DNA of 14,004 bases from Bacteroidales bacterium (GTDB lineage Bacteria; Bacteroidota; Bacteroidia; Bacteroidales; Bacteroidaceae): NCBI GenBank assembly GCA_004552195.1, contig SFPC01000061.1:1-14004 (forward strand), written 5' to 3'. Of this stretch, positions 6,345 to 13,961 are shown piece after piece. Below the pieces are notes generated by a model, which saw only the letters and a list, made by a program, of their open reading frames with translations, ran no database searches and had not been told where the DNA came from. Position 1 is the stretch's first letter; every line of letters begins with the position of its first letter. The translations under genes and the position numbers were made by a program.

Positions 6345-7634
6345 ATGTCAGACCGCAAACTCCATTTTGAAACACTCCAAGTACATGTAGGACAAGAGCA
6401 ACCCGATCCCGCAACTGACGCTCGTGCCGTTCCTATCTACCAGACCACTTCATACGTTTTCCGCAATTCGCAGCACGCCGCCGACCGCTTCGGATTGCGC
6501 GATGCCGGTAACATCTACGGCCGTCTGACCAACTCCACGCAGGCTGTGCTGGAGGATCGCGTGGCAGCTCTCGAAGGCGGCGTGGCCGCTTTGGCCGTGG
6601 CCAGCGGTGCGGCTGCCGTAACCTACGCCTTGCAAAACATCCTGCTACACGGCGACCACGTCATTGCCGCCGACAACCTGTACGGTGGCTCGTTCAACCT
6701 CATCACGCACACCCTTTCCACGCAGGACATCTCCAACACCATTGTCAACGTCAACAACCTTGAAGCCTTGGAGGCCGCCTTCCGACCCAACACCAAGGCC
6801 GTTTACGTAGAAACCTTCGGCAACCCCAATTCCGACGTGACGAACCTGGAGGCCGTGGCTGAAGTGGCCCATAGCCATGGCGTGCCCTTGATTGTGGACA
6901 ACACCTTCGCTACTCCCTTCCTCCTGCGTCCGTTGGAACATGGTGCCGACGTGGTGGTACATTCCGCCACCAAGTTCATCGGCGGCCACGGCAGCAGTCT
7001 GGGCGGCATCATCGTGGACGGCGGTTCGTTCGACTGGAAAGCCTATCCAGACAAATTCCCCACGCTGGCCAAGCCCGACCCTTCCTACCATGGCGCAGTA
7101 TTCGCCGACGTGGCTGGTCCGGCAGCCTTCGTCACCCGCATCCGTGCCGTCATCCTGCGCGACACCGGTGCCACGCTCTCCCCGTTCAACGCCTTCATCC
7201 TGCTGCAAGGACTGGAAACACTCTCGCTGCGTGTGGAACGTCATGTGGAAAACGCGCTCCGCGTGGTCGACTACCTGGCGCAGCATCCCAAGGTGGAGCG
7301 GGTGAACCATCCTGCCCTACCCTCTCATCCGGACCACGCCCTGTACGAACGCTATTTCCCACAAGGGGCCGGCTCCATCTTCACTTTTGAAATCAAGGGC
7401 GGACAGGAAGAGGCATGGCGCTTCATCGATGCCTTGCAGATCTTCTCGTTGCTGGCCAACGTGGCGGACGTAAAGAGCCTCGTCATCCACCCCTACACCA
7501 CGACTCACTCGCAGATGAGCCCCGAGGAACTGGCCGAACAGCACATCACACCTTCCACCGTGAGGTTGAGCATCGGCATCGAGCACATTGACGACATTCT
7601 GGCCGATTTGGAGCAAGCCTTCGACAAAATCTGA
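6345..7634 (+). CDS. metY: O-acetylhomoserine aminocarboxypropyltransferase (sulfhydrylase)
   Basis: The 429-residue PLP enzyme of the Cys/Met metabolism family makes homocysteine from O-acetylhomoserine and sulfide in the cytoplasm, one step before methionine. The family features are present: YGRLTNST at about residues 58-65, SGAAAVTYAL (87-96), NLYGGSFNL (111-119), ETFGNPNSD with D185 in VDNTFATP stacking on the cofactor, and the Schiff-base lysine K210 in HSATKFIGGHG. The insertion DGGSFDWKAYPDKFPTL after the lysine and the overall length favour MetY over MetB, MetC or MetZ. The start is the first ATG after the promoter. It stands alone or leads into mnmA 106 bases downstream. It is divergent from the lrp-type gene, which probably controls it. 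Confidence 0.93.
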   Translation: MSDRKLHFETLQVHVGQEQPDPATDARAVPIYQTTSYVFRNSQHAADRFGLRDAGNIYGRLTNSTQAVLEDRVAALEGGVAALAVASGAAAVTYALQNILLHGDHVIAADNLYGGSFNLITHTLSTQDISNTIVNVNNLEALEAAFRPNTKAVYVETFGNPNSDVTNLEAVAEVAHSHGVPLIVDNTFATPFLLRPLEHGADVVVHSATKFIGGHGSSLGGIIVDGGSFDWKAYPDKFPTLAKPDPSYHGAVFADVAGPAAFVTRIRAVILRDTGATLSPFNAFILLQGLETLSLRVERHVENALRVVDYLAQHPKVERVNHPALPSHPDHALYERYFPQGAGSIFTFEIKGGQEEAWRFIDALQIFSLLANVADVKSLVIHPYTTTHSQMSPEELAEQHITPSTVRLSIGIEHIDDILADLEQAFDKI

Positions 7635-7658
7635 ATCCGCCGTTTGCTCCACGCTGCA

Positions 7659-7688
7659 GCCTGATAGCATATTCCGATTGCATCAGGC
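7659..7688 (+). terminator. Hairpin after the sulfhydrylase gene
   Basis: GCCTGAT(A)GCA (7659-7669) pairs with TGCATCAGGC (7679-7688), with a single bulged A and a 9-base loop. It is 24 bases after the stop. No T tract follows, so it could be a transcript-stabilising or weak terminating hairpin between metY and mnmA. Confidence 0.4.
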
Positions 7689-7740
7689 GGCAACCTTCGG
7701 GCTACAAGAACCATGCAACCCAAAGAAAATCCCCCATCGC

Positions 7741-8898
7741 ATGACAACTAAACTGAACCCAACTGAACCAACCGCAGCCTCTCCCGTCGGGAGGGGCTGC
7801 GCTTTGCCGCTCCGCCATGCTCTGCTCCTGTCGGGCGGTGTAGACAGTGCCGTCGCACTCCACCTGCTCTGCGAACAAGGCATCCGTCCCGACCTTTTCT
7901 ATATCCAGATAGGCCAACAGGGAGCTGAAACCACGTGTACCGCCGAAGAGGACTGGGAGATGGCCACCCTCACGGCGCGCCGCTACGGTCTCCGGCTGGA
8001 AAAGGTGAACTTGCAGCAGGCTTACCACGAGCGCGTAACGGCCTATGCTGTCGACCGTATTCGCCGGGGACTCACCCCGAACCCCGACGTGATGTGCAAC
8101 CGCCTCATCAAGTTCGGGGCTTTTGAGGAAGTGGCCGGCCATGCCTACGACCGCATTGCCACGGGGCACTATGCCCAAATCATCAACACCCCCGACGGCG
8201 AACGCTGGCTGGGTCCATCGCCCGACAAGGTGAAGGACCAGTCGGACTTCCTGTCGCAACTGACCGGCGCACAGCTGCGCAAGCTCTGCCTGCCTCTGGG
8301 GCGGTTGCTCAAAAAGGAGGTAAGGGCATTGGCCGCCGAATGGCACCTACCCTCCGCACACCGGCGCGACAGCCAGGGCATCTGCTTCTTGGGAAAGATT
8401 GACTATACCCGCTACCTCAGCGGCCTGCTGGGTGAACGGACGGGCGAAGTGGTGGAGAAGGAAACGGGCAAGGTCATCGGCCTGCACCATGGCCACTGGT
8501 TCTACACCATCGGCCAGCGCAAGGGACTCGGACTGGGCGGCGGCCCCTGGTTCGTGGCCGATAAGGACGTGGCGGCCAACAGGTTGTACGTGACGCACGG
8601 CCAGTGCACCGGCGGCATTTACGGACAGGAGTTTACACTCATTGACTTCCATTTCATCACAGGAAACCCCTGGACCAGACTGCTGGAATACGCCACTAAA
8701 GAAGAAAACGTGGAAGTGCTGTTCAAAATTCGCCACACAGAAGAGCCGCAGCGGGGCGTGGCGCGTTTCGCCCCTGACAGGCGCGTTGAAATCACTGCCG
8801 CCAAGCCGGTACAGGGCATTGCGCCGGGACAGTTCGGCGTGCTCTACACCGCCGATGGCCGGATATGTGCCGGCAGCGGGGAAATCAGAACGCCCTGA
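7741..8898 (+). CDS. mnmA: tRNA-specific 2-thiouridylase MnmA
   Basis: The 385-residue enzyme thiolates uridine 34 of the wobble position in tRNAs for Lys, Glu and Gln. The PP-loop ATP site is SGGVDSAVAL (31-40). The nucleophile C119 lies in NPDVMCNRLIKFGAF and the partner C205 in SQGICFLGKIDYTRYL, matching the two catalytic cysteines of the E. coli enzyme. ATGHYA (about 140-145) and KDQSDFL (165-171) are also family motifs. A C-terminal beta domain follows. Start is uncertain: from the ATG at 7741 the first 22 residues are not family-like and contain a palindrome; an in-frame TTG at 7804 would give MPLRHALLLSGGVDS, the usual N-terminal length. Bacteroidota often have two mnmA paralogues, and which one this is cannot be told. 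Confidence 0.93.
   Translation: MTTKLNPTEPTAASPVGRGCALPLRHALLLSGGVDSAVALHLLCEQGIRPDLFYIQIGQQGAETTCTAEEDWEMATLTARRYGLRLEKVNLQQAYHERVTAYAVDRIRRGLTPNPDVMCNRLIKFGAFEEVAGHAYDRIATGHYAQIINTPDGERWLGPSPDKVKDQSDFLSQLTGAQLRKLCLPLGRLLKKEVRALAAEWHLPSAHRRDSQGICFLGKIDYTRYLSGLLGERTGEVVEKETGKVIGLHHGHWFYTIGQRKGLGLGGGPWFVADKDVAANRLYVTHGQCTGGIYGQEFTLIDFHFITGNPWTRLLEYATKEENVEVLFKIRHTEEPQRGVARFAPDRRVEITAAKPVQGIAPGQFGVLYTADGRICAGSGEIRTP
7774..7800 (+). repeat. GC-rich palindrome in the 5-prime end of mnmA
   Basis: GCAGCCTCTCCC (7774-7785) and GGGAGGGGCTGC (7789-7800) form a 12-bp stem with one G-U pair and a 3-base loop. It covers codons 12-20 of the ATG-started mnmA frame. It resembles the CTCCC-GTC-GGGAG palindromes often scattered between genes in Bacteroidota (from general knowledge, not checked). 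Confidence 0.6.
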
Positions 8899-8931
8899 GG
8901 CGGACAGGCGGATGTCCGGCACAGGGCGTTC
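8888..8931. terminator. Bidirectional terminator between mnmA and dnaB
   Basis: GAACGCCCTG (8888-8897) pairs with CAGGGCGTTC (8922-8931), and inside it CGGACA (8901-8906) pairs with TGTCCG (8913-8918). The left arm contains the end of mnmA including part of its TGA stop, and the structure ends 7 bases before the dnaB stop. Convergent placement supports termination in both directions; T tracts are weak. Confidence 0.6.
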
Positions 8932-8938
8932 AACATGT

Positions 8939-10540
8939 TCAATAGGCTGCATTGTCCGATGATGGTGGCGGGAAAGGCATGTCGGGCGGCAAGGGAAGCG
9001 TGTCGATTGAAGGCGGCGGAAGTTGGCTGTCGGCATTGACACGCGAAGAAATTATGCCGGCAGGCGGCGCATCGGAAGTGGAGGTGGCACCCGCCGGTGT
9101 TCCTTCGGCCGGAGCAGAGGAAAAGTCTTCATCTTCCGGGTTTTGGAAACGGGCATACTCACCACGAAAAGTGAGCAACACATTGCCTACAGCACCATTA
9201 CGATGCTTGGCTATGATGATTTCAGCCTTTCCGCGCAAATCGCGACCGGCTTCGTCCTGAAAGATTTTGTAGTATTCAGGTCGATGGATAAACAACACCA
9301 TGTCGGCATCTTGCTCAATGGCACCGGACTCACGTAGGTCGGAAAGCTGGGGGCGTTTGTCGCTGCCCTCACGGTTTTCCACGCCACGGTTGAGCTGTGA
9401 AAGAGCCAGGATGGGTATGTTGAGTTCCTTGGCCAACCCTTTGAGTGAACGGGAGATGGTAGACACCTCTTCCTGACGGCTGCCAAACGACATGCCGGAA
9501 GCATTCATCAGCTGAAGGTAGTCAATCATGATCACCCTGACTCCGTGCTCCCGCACCAAACGGCGGGCCTTGGTACGGAGTTCAAAAACGGAGAGCGAAG
9601 GGGTGTCGTCGACGTACAAAGGGGCACCGATGAGCTGATTGATGCGTTGGTCGAGCTGTCTCCACTCATAGGGCTTAAGTTGGCCGCTTTTGAGCGTTTC
9701 ACCCTTGATTTCGCACACGTTGACAATCAGACGGTTCACTAACTGGACATTGGACATTTCAAGCGAGAAGAGAGCCACGGGCAACTGCTGGCCAACGGCA
9801 ATATTCTTCGCCATACTGAGTGCGAAAGCCGTTTTACCCATGGCCGGACGCGCAGCCAAAATAACGAGGTCAGAGTTTTGCCAACCGGAAGTGATTTTAT
9901 CCAAACCGTGAAAGCCGGATGCGATACCACTCATGCCATCTGCACGCGCAGCGGCCTTTTGCAGCATTTCGTAGGCCTCACTGATGACAGGATCGATTTG
10001 GGTGTAATCTTTCTTGAGGTTCGTCTGTGAAAGTTCAAAAAGCTCTCCCTCGGCCTGCTGCATGAGTTCGTCAACATCCTGCGTAGGGTCGAATGCCTTG
10101 GTCTGGATGTGGCTGGTGTAAGTAATGAGTTGGCGCGCGGTGGACTTTTGGGCGATGATGCGTGCATGATACTCTATGTGGGCCGAGGAAGCCACCTGTC
10201 CACTGAGCTGGGCGATATAATACGGTCCGCCCACCTCATCGAGCTTGCCCATATTGCTGAGTTGCTCGGTAACGGTGAGAATGTCAACCGGCTTTTCCTC
10301 CAAATTCAGTCGGCGGATGGCCTCATAGATGGTGCGGTGGCGTGGGTCATAAAAACTTTCCGGCCGCAGGATTTCGCTCACTTGGTAGTAAGCATCCTTT
10401 TCAATCATGAGCGCACCGAGCACGGCTTGTTCAAAGTCGACTGCCTGCGGTTGCACGTGGGCATAATCGTCGGGAAATGGGCCGCGTGGCTTCAACTTGC
10501 CGGGACGGGCATTTGAGGATGTATTGGGAGAAGATGGCAT
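8939..10540 (-). CDS. dnaB: Replicative DNA helicase DnaB
   Basis: The 533-residue hexameric helicase unwinds DNA at the replication fork and recruits primase. The N-terminal domain (about residues 32-140; PQAVDFEQAVLGALMIEKDA) binds primase. The RecA-like domain begins GIASGFHGLDKITSGWQ, with Walker A ARPAMGKTA (230-238, K236) and Walker B in VIMIDYLQLM, then the LSQLNRGVE and LRESGAIEQDAD motifs. No intein is present. The last 60 residues (474-533) are a Pro/Ser/Ala-rich, probably disordered tail that makes the protein longer than the roughly 470-residue E. coli form. The ATG at 10540 was chosen since translation from an upstream ATG at 10627 would include repeat sequence. The gene follows the lipoprotein gene on the same strand after 68 bases. 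Confidence 0.96.
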   Translation of the reverse strand: MPSSPNTSSNARPGKLKPRGPFPDDYAHVQPQAVDFEQAVLGALMIEKDAYYQVSEILRPESFYDPRHRTIYEAIRRLNLEEKPVDILTVTEQLSNMGKLDEVGGPYYIAQLSGQVASSAHIEYHARIIAQKSTARQLITYTSHIQTKAFDPTQDVDELMQQAEGELFELSQTNLKKDYTQIDPVISEAYEMLQKAAARADGMSGIASGFHGLDKITSGWQNSDLVILAARPAMGKTAFALSMAKNIAVGQQLPVALFSLEMSNVQLVNRLIVNVCEIKGETLKSGQLKPYEWRQLDQRINQLIGAPLYVDDTPSLSVFELRTKARRLVREHGVRVIMIDYLQLMNASGMSFGSRQEEVSTISRSLKGLAKELNIPILALSQLNRGVENREGSDKRPQLSDLRESGAIEQDADMVLFIHRPEYYKIFQDEAGRDLRGKAEIIIAKHRNGAVGNVLLTFRGEYARFQNPEDEDFSSAPAEGTPAGATSTSDAPPAGIISSRVNADSQLPPPSIDTLPLPPDMPFPPPSSDNAAY

Positions 10541-10568
10541 CTTTTTTATGAGATAATGTAAAATGTTG

Positions 10569-10604
10569 AATGTATAATGAGGGCTACGCCGTTCATTATT
10601 CATT
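10569..10604. repeat. AATGTATAATGA-type inverted repeat
   Basis: AATGTATAATGA (10569-10580) and TCATTATTCATT (10593-10604) pair over 12 bases with one mismatch around a GC-rich 12-base loop. The left arm is identical to 12082-12093 and to the complement of 12371-12382. It sits 4 bases after the lipoprotein stop (read on the minus strand) and may act as a terminator there. Confidence 0.6.
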
Positions 10605-10608
10605 GCCT

Positions 10609-12057
10609 TCACCTTGTGGAAAGGCAACCCATATCGGGCTTTTGCTTGCGCGGCCGCCCCAGGCGGTCAAAGGGATAAGTGGATGCCGTGATTTCGGCAT
10701 TGGCGGTTCCGACGGCTTTAGACCGAGCGTCGAGTTCAAAACTGAAAACAAGGCGGTCAAGGTCGGGAGCTGGAGTAAAGTTCTTTTCGCGAATGAAAAC
10801 GGTGTCGCCGGGAGCAGCCGTATCATCGTCAACATCCCAAAGGCAATCTACCAACCGCTGGTCCGTTTCCTCGGTGGGAGGCGTGTTGATCAGACAATTA
10901 AAGAAGGCATAATTGAAGGCATCGTCGGGATTGTCCTTATTTTGGCTACCCATGATTTCATCGTTTTGGTAACCCGTTACAATGCAGTTGGCCAACTGAA
11001 GCGAATGAATGGGCAGGCGGATAGAACCGTCGTAGTTGGCAAAGTCGAGAGCGACACCGCTGCCACCGGTGAAAACATAAAAGCGAGCAATGGTGGTATG
11101 TACTAAGGTTATGTCGCCACCGCGAATGTGCAAACAATCGGCACCGGCATTGGTCACCTGAGCCATGCGAATATCCAAGCCGTGGCCGGTGGTATTGTGG
11201 ACAACAGAATTTTCCATGACCAGCTTGGTGCGCGACACGTCGGAGGAGTCGACGCGCACACCAAAGGAGCCGCTGTGAATGTCGGCATAACTGAAATAAT
11301 TGTCGTACGAATCACCGGCAAGCACCACGCCTCCCCACTGTCCGGGAATGCGGTCGTAGGGTTGGTTGGTAAACATATTACCCATGCGGTCGCCGCGCAA
11401 CATCACAGGTTGGTCGAGCGTACCCATTATCTGCAACGAACCATGAACGACAAGGCGGGCCTGCGGATGGAAATACAGCCGGGTGCCGGCTTCAAGCACC
11501 AAGGTTTGGCCGGCCTCGACGACCAAGCTGTCCATGATGCGATAGGGACGTGGCGAACGGAACACCGTCGGTTCGCTCACGCGGTGGCCCGTTAGGGTAA
11601 CAACGGTCTGCCCCGACGCAGTGAGCACCACTTCCTGTTGTACGCCGGCCTCAGTGGTAAACAGCAACTTGTCCTCAACGGCCACGGGGAGGTCGCTATC
11701 GACCTCGGGGATGTTGGCCATGAGAAAAACCACCAGACTGTCGTGAGAGCCTATTTCAAAATCTGTTGCTTCGCCACCCACCAAAGGAGTACCGTCGACA
11801 TTGACCTTAAAGGGCGATGCGGCCCCGGAGGCCAAACGGATTTGCGGTATACGCAGAGCCTTGGAAGCGCGGTTGTATACCGTGAAACTGTAAGTGCTGG
11901 TGGGCGTTCCGCTGATGATGGTATCGAAATCAACGGTATCTGTACTGAAAGTCAGGACATCGTTTGGGGAAAGGGTGTAGTCCTCATCTTTCAGACAGGA
12001 TGCGAACAGCCCGGCTGCACAAAGCAAAAGAAAAAGAAAGGTGTGCCTCGGGGACAT
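10609..12057 (-). CDS. Predicted surface lipoprotein, Ig-like plus beta-helix
   Basis: The 482-residue product has a lipoprotein signal peptide (RHTFLFLLLCAAGLFASC) with C21 as the predicted lipidated residue. C-L-K-D-E-D after cleavage resembles the acidic surface-export signal of Bacteroidota lipoproteins, so exposure on the outer membrane is inferred. Residues 35-140 look like an ASH/DUF1573-type Ig fold (STYSFTVYNRASKALRIPQI, VNVDGTPL, DSLVVFLMANIPE). From about 165 to the end the repeated short strands (VVEAGQTLVLEAGTRLYF, ARLVVHGSLQIMGT, WGGVVLAG, NSVVHNTTGHGLDI) suggest a right-handed beta-helix. The end DRLGRPR...PDMGC is like the closing motif of such proteins. No catalytic residues were recognised and the function is unknown. 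It lies between dnaB and pepD, on the same strand as both, with AT-rich repeats on both sides. Confidence 0.85.
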   Translation of the reverse strand: MSPRHTFLFLLLCAAGLFASCLKDEDYTLSPNDVLTFSTDTVDFDTIISGTPTSTYSFTVYNRASKALRIPQIRLASGAASPFKVNVDGTPLVGGEATDFEIGSHDSLVVFLMANIPEVDSDLPVAVEDKLLFTTEAGVQQEVVLTASGQTVVTLTGHRVSEPTVFRSPRPYRIMDSLVVEAGQTLVLEAGTRLYFHPQARLVVHGSLQIMGTLDQPVMLRGDRMGNMFTNQPYDRIPGQWGGVVLAGDSYDNYFSYADIHSGSFGVRVDSSDVSRTKLVMENSVVHNTTGHGLDIRMAQVTNAGADCLHIRGGDITLVHTTIARFYVFTGGSGVALDFANYDGSIRLPIHSLQLANCIVTGYQNDEIMGSQNKDNPDDAFNYAFFNCLINTPPTEETDQRLVDCLWDVDDDTAAPGDTVFIREKNFTPAPDLDRLVFSFELDARSKAVGTANAEITASTYPFDRLGRPRKQKPDMGCLSTR

Positions 12058-12062
12058 GGTGG

Positions 12063-12093
12063 TAATGTAATTTTAATGTACAATGTATAATGA
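12063..12093 (+). repeat. AT-rich intergenic repeat, left block
   Basis: TAATGTAATTTTAATGTACA followed by AATGTATAATGA (12082-12093). The final 12 bases are exact copies of those at 10569-10580 and, inverted, at 12371-12382. Confidence 0.55.
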
Positions 12094-12158
12094 AGTCTAC
12101 AACCGACATACAGGACGATGCAGAACCGCCGCCATCATCGGCGTTAGCCCTCATTATA

Positions 12159-12350
12159 GGGGTGTTCTATAAATTAGGCCGAGCTGGATGCTGGATTTTT
12201 AGAGATGACATATTGGAAGTGGAGGAAAGAGCATAGCGAGCTATGCGACTGACGAGACTTGCAATATGTCGCTCTAAAAAACAGCAGACAGCCGGAATAA
12301 GTGAGTTCACTCATGGGGTATTCTTTAAAACCTAATTTATAGAACACCCC
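12159..12350. mobile_element. MITE-like palindromic element, 192 bp, no transposase
   Basis: The ends GGGGTGTTCTATAAATTAGG (12159-12178) and its exact complement (12331-12350) form perfect 20-bp terminal inverted repeats. TATA flanks both ends (12155-12158 and 12351-12354), which fits a 4-bp target duplication. Inside, CCGAGCTGGATGCTG (12179-12193) pairs imperfectly with CAGCAGACAGCCGG (12282-12294), the arm at 12196-12220 pairs almost fully with 12257-12281, and GCATAG-CGAG-CTATGC (12231-12246) closes the structure. So nearly the whole element folds as one long hairpin, apart from 12295-12330, which has its own small TGAGT-TC-ACTCA palindrome. It has no coding capacity, and mobilisation by a transposase encoded elsewhere is inferred. 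Confidence 0.8.
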
Positions 12351-12352
12351 TA

Positions 12353-12391
12353 TACATTATACATTTTAAATCATTATACATTAAATCATTA
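12353..12391 (-). repeat. AT-rich intergenic repeat, right block
   Basis: Two and a half copies of the CATTATACATT motif: TACATTATACATT, TCATTATACATT (12371-12382) and TCATTATT (12386-12393 region), directly after the pepD stop on the minus strand. It is the inverted counterpart of the left block. Confidence 0.55.
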
Positions 12392-12394
12392 TTC

Positions 12395-13843
12395 TCACAC
12401 TCTCTTCAAAATATCCAGCAAGTGGTCCCATACCATTTGGACGGTGGGAATAAGCAAACGTTCGTCGGGAGAGTGAACGCCTCGCAAGGTGGGTCCGAAG
12501 CTGACCATGTCGAGACCGGGATATTTCTCGGAGAACAGGCCGCACTCCAAACCGGCATGAATGGCCAGGATGAGGGGCTCCTTGCCGAAGAGGCTGACAT
12601 AGCTCTCGCGGGCAATCTTCACAATCTCGCTGTTGGGGTTCAACTTCCAGCCGGGATAGCCTTCATTGGTAAGCACCTCTGCCCCACCCAACTCAAAAGC
12701 GGCACGAACCACACCGGCCATGTGCTGGCAGGCACTGCCAATGCTGCTACGCTGACTGGTAGTAACGACAACCTTATCTCCCTCCACATGGATGCTGGCC
12801 AAATTGGTAGAAGTTTCCACTAAATTCTCCATATCCTGACTCATGGCAAACACACCGTTGTAAACGGCATGAAGCGACAGCAACATCCGGCGCATCTGAG
12901 CGAGAACGAGACAGGTAGCGGCGGGTTCCAGACTGTCGAGCGTGAACTGGATTTGCTTTTCGGTGACGGAAAATTCTTCCTCAACTGCTGCCGCAAAAAG
13001 ATTGAGGTCGATGCGCACCTGTTCCTTCTGGCTGAAGGGCACGGCACAGACGGCGTAACCCTCGCGAGGAATGGCATTATGCAAACCACCGCTTTGGATG
13101 TCCACCAAGCGTAAGTCGGTCTTTTCCATCAGCTGGCAGAGGAAACGAACCAAAATCTTATTTGCATTACCCCGCTTCTTGTTGATGTCGTCGCCGGAAT
13201 GTCCGCCGGTAAGTCCCTTCACTCCTACACGGAAGGTGTAATAGCCCTCTGGCATCGCCTCTGTCGGGAAAGGATAGGTGGCCGTAGTACGCACACCGCC
13301 GGCACAGCTCACAAAGATTTGTCCTTCATCTTCCGAATCGAGGTTAATGAGATAATCACCCTGCATGAAATCACTCTTCATCCCCATAGCTCCGGTCAGG
13401 CCCGTTTCTTCATCACGGGTAAAGACGCACTGAATGGGACCATGCTCTATCTCGTCAGATTTCAGAATAGCCATTTGCATGGCCACACCGATACCGTCGT
13501 CAGCACCAAGGGTTGTACCTTTGGCACAGAGCCATTCACCGTCAATGTAAGTTTGGATGGCATCATTGTCGAAATCAAAGTCCACATCCTTGTTCTTTTC
13601 GCAAACCATATCCATGTGGCTTTGCAGGATTACCGTTTTCCGGTTTTCATAGCCCGGCGTAGCAGGTTTGCTGATACAAACGTTTCCCGTTTCGTCCACC
13701 ACGGTAGGCAGCCCCAGTCCTTCGCCAAAGGCTTTCAGGAAAGCAATCATCTTTTCTTCACGCTTGGAAGGACGGGGAATCCGGTTAATTTCAGCAAAGC
13801 AATCAAACACAATGCTCGGTTGTAAAAGGTCTTGGTTGTTCAT
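12395..13843 (-). CDS. pepD: Aminoacyl-histidine dipeptidase (M20 family)
   Basis: The 482-residue cytosolic metallopeptidase of the PepD (M20C) type cleaves Xaa-His and other dipeptides. The zinc and catalytic residues line up with those of the E. coli enzyme at a constant offset of four: H76 and D78 in QSHMDMV, D115 in GADDGIGVAM, E145/E146 in TRDEETGL, D169 in NLDSEDEG, and H457 in RGVHSPDERL. The sequence GGHSGDDINKKRGNANKIL (about 214-232) is in the lid domain that mediates dimerisation. Length is typical of the family. The start is fixed by the N-terminus, 34 bases after a promoter box. It is separated from the lipoprotein gene by the MITE-like element. Confidence 0.95.
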   Translation of the reverse strand: MNNQDLLQPSIVFDCFAEINRIPRPSKREEKMIAFLKAFGEGLGLPTVVDETGNVCISKPATPGYENRKTVILQSHMDMVCEKNKDVDFDFDNDAIQTYIDGEWLCAKGTTLGADDGIGVAMQMAILKSDEIEHGPIQCVFTRDEETGLTGAMGMKSDFMQGDYLINLDSEDEGQIFVSCAGGVRTTATYPFPTEAMPEGYYTFRVGVKGLTGGHSGDDINKKRGNANKILVRFLCQLMEKTDLRLVDIQSGGLHNAIPREGYAVCAVPFSQKEQVRIDLNLFAAAVEEEFSVTEKQIQFTLDSLEPAATCLVLAQMRRMLLSLHAVYNGVFAMSQDMENLVETSTNLASIHVEGDKVVVTTSQRSSIGSACQHMAGVVRAAFELGGAEVLTNEGYPGWKLNPNSEIVKIARESYVSLFGKEPLILAIHAGLECGLFSEKYPGLDMVSFGPTLRGVHSPDERLLIPTVQMVWDHLLDILKRV

Positions 13844-13876
13844 GATGTATAGGATTTTTGTTTACTTTTGCAGCCG

Positions 13877-13908
13877 CAAAGTTAGTGCAAGGCGAGAGAA
13901 GAATGAAA
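13877..13908 (-). promoter_or_regulatory. pepD promoter (minus strand)
   Basis: On the minus strand TAACTTTG (complement of 13877-13884) matches TAnnTTTG, and TTTC (complement of 13905-13908), 20 bases upstream, is one base off the -33 box. The promoter lies almost entirely in the 39-bp direct repeat. Confidence 0.6.
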
Positions 13909-13916
13909 AACAAAGC
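13878..13916 (-). repeat. 39-bp direct repeat, copy 1
   Basis: This segment, beginning AAAGTTAGTGCAAGGCGAG on the plus strand, is identical over 39 bases to 13962-14000. It contains the pepD promoter boxes apart from one C. Confidence 0.8.
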
Positions 13917-13961
13917 TGAAAGTTTTGGTTTTCTTATTCCGAGCCGCAGCCTAAGTTATTA

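Larger units (their letters stand above)
12058..12394. other. Intergenic region between lipoprotein gene and pepD
   Basis: This 337-base gap has no gene. From left to right it holds an AT-rich repeat stretch (12063-12093), a small hairpin CGCCG-N7-CGGCG (12127-12143), the 192-bp palindromic element (12159-12350) and a second AT-rich repeat stretch (12353-12391). No standard TAnnTTTG promoter for the lipoprotein gene was found in it; TATACATTG on the minus strand near 12081-12089 is a weak possibility. Confidence 0.6.

Noticed and set aside
6645..7310. A 221-codon open frame on the minus strand inside the sulfhydrylase gene
   Set aside because: It lies fully antisense to metY, is rich in His, Gly and Val as expected from reversed codons, and has no promoter or family features.
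8347..9042. A 231-codon minus-strand frame across the 3-prime half of mnmA and the dnaB stop
   Set aside because: It overlaps two real genes and the terminator hairpin, and has no recognisable domain.
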